Below are positions 6,057-6,095 of a DNA stretch of 6,095 bases, piece after piece. The notes below the pieces were generated by a model. It made no database searches and had not been told where the DNA came from. It saw nothing but the letters and a program-made list of their open reading frames with translations. Every line of letters starts with the position of its first letter. Position 1 is the stretch's first letter. The translations under genes were made by a program, and so were the position numbers. Source of the DNA: an uncultured Myxococcales bacterium (lineage in GTDB: Bacteria > Myxococcota > UBA727 > VGSZ01); contig CAJBHN010000297.1 in assembly GCA_903952805.1 (NCBI GenBank), positions 1 to 6,095 of the forward strand, read 5' to 3'.

Positions 6057-6095
6057 GCGATGAAAAAAGGCCCCGGTGGGGCCTTCTTTCATCGC
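6057..6095. terminator. strong, probably bidirectional intrinsic terminator
   Basis: Two 18-base arms (6057-6074 and 6078-6095) around the loop GGT pair along their full length except for one A-C mismatch. The core GGCCCC/GGGGCC is flanked by an A-run on the left and a T-rich TTCTTT on the right, so it can end transcription from the kinase gene and also from a convergent gene beyond the right edge. It lies 53 bp after the kinase stop; nothing else is seen in between. The palindrome reaches the last base of the window and may continue. Confidence 0.85.

Noticed and set aside
1..6095. Search for CRISPR arrays, insertion-sequence ends, tRNA genes, riboswitches, toxin-antitoxin or phage genes
   Set aside because: No regularly spaced repeats, transposase motifs, cloverleaf-like segments or small paired genes were seen. 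The coding density is fully explained by the five genes listed.

Overview
This 6.1 kb window comes from a GC-rich bacterial chromosome. The coding regions favour G or C at the third codon position, and the many long antisense open frames are what such composition produces. A Ser/Thr kinase with an HRDVTPSN catalytic loop, a HEAT-repeat protein beginning MGFLDSIFGG and a MoxR ATPase together suggest a myxobacterium-like lineage (Myxococcota or a relative). That assignment rests on protein style alone.

Layout: (1) Positions 2-103 are the 3' end of a + strand gene, possibly a member of the NAD kinase fold. It converges on the next gene across a 61-bp gap. (2) Three - strand genes, read from about 3949 down to 165, form a tight operon-like run: a 249-aa HEAT-repeat protein, a 363-aa MoxR-family AAA+ ATPase and a 633-aa class-II glutamine-dependent asparagine-synthetase-like amidotransferase. 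The gaps are 9 and 32 bp, and each start has its own Shine-Dalgarno sequence. (3) Positions 3950-4119 are a 170-bp divergent control region. (4) Positions 4120-6003 on the + strand encode a 627-aa Ser/Thr protein kinase. It has a canonical N-terminal catalytic domain and a long, low-complexity tail with no evident membrane segment. (5) A near-perfect 18-bp-stem palindrome at the right edge is a strong, probably bidirectional, terminator.

No mobile element, CRISPR array, tRNA, rRNA or toxin-antitoxin pair was seen. The families are mostly familiar. The least ordinary feature is the kinase tail, in which a short Thr-x-x-(Leu/Met) motif recurs eight times. The last two copies lie in an exact 60-bp-period duplication. 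This suggests a multisite phospho-threonine docking tail (inference). The HEAT-MoxR-amidotransferase grouping is also uncommon, because MoxR genes usually sit beside DUF58 or VWA-domain genes. A functional link between the operon and the divergent kinase is possible but not shown by the sequence.
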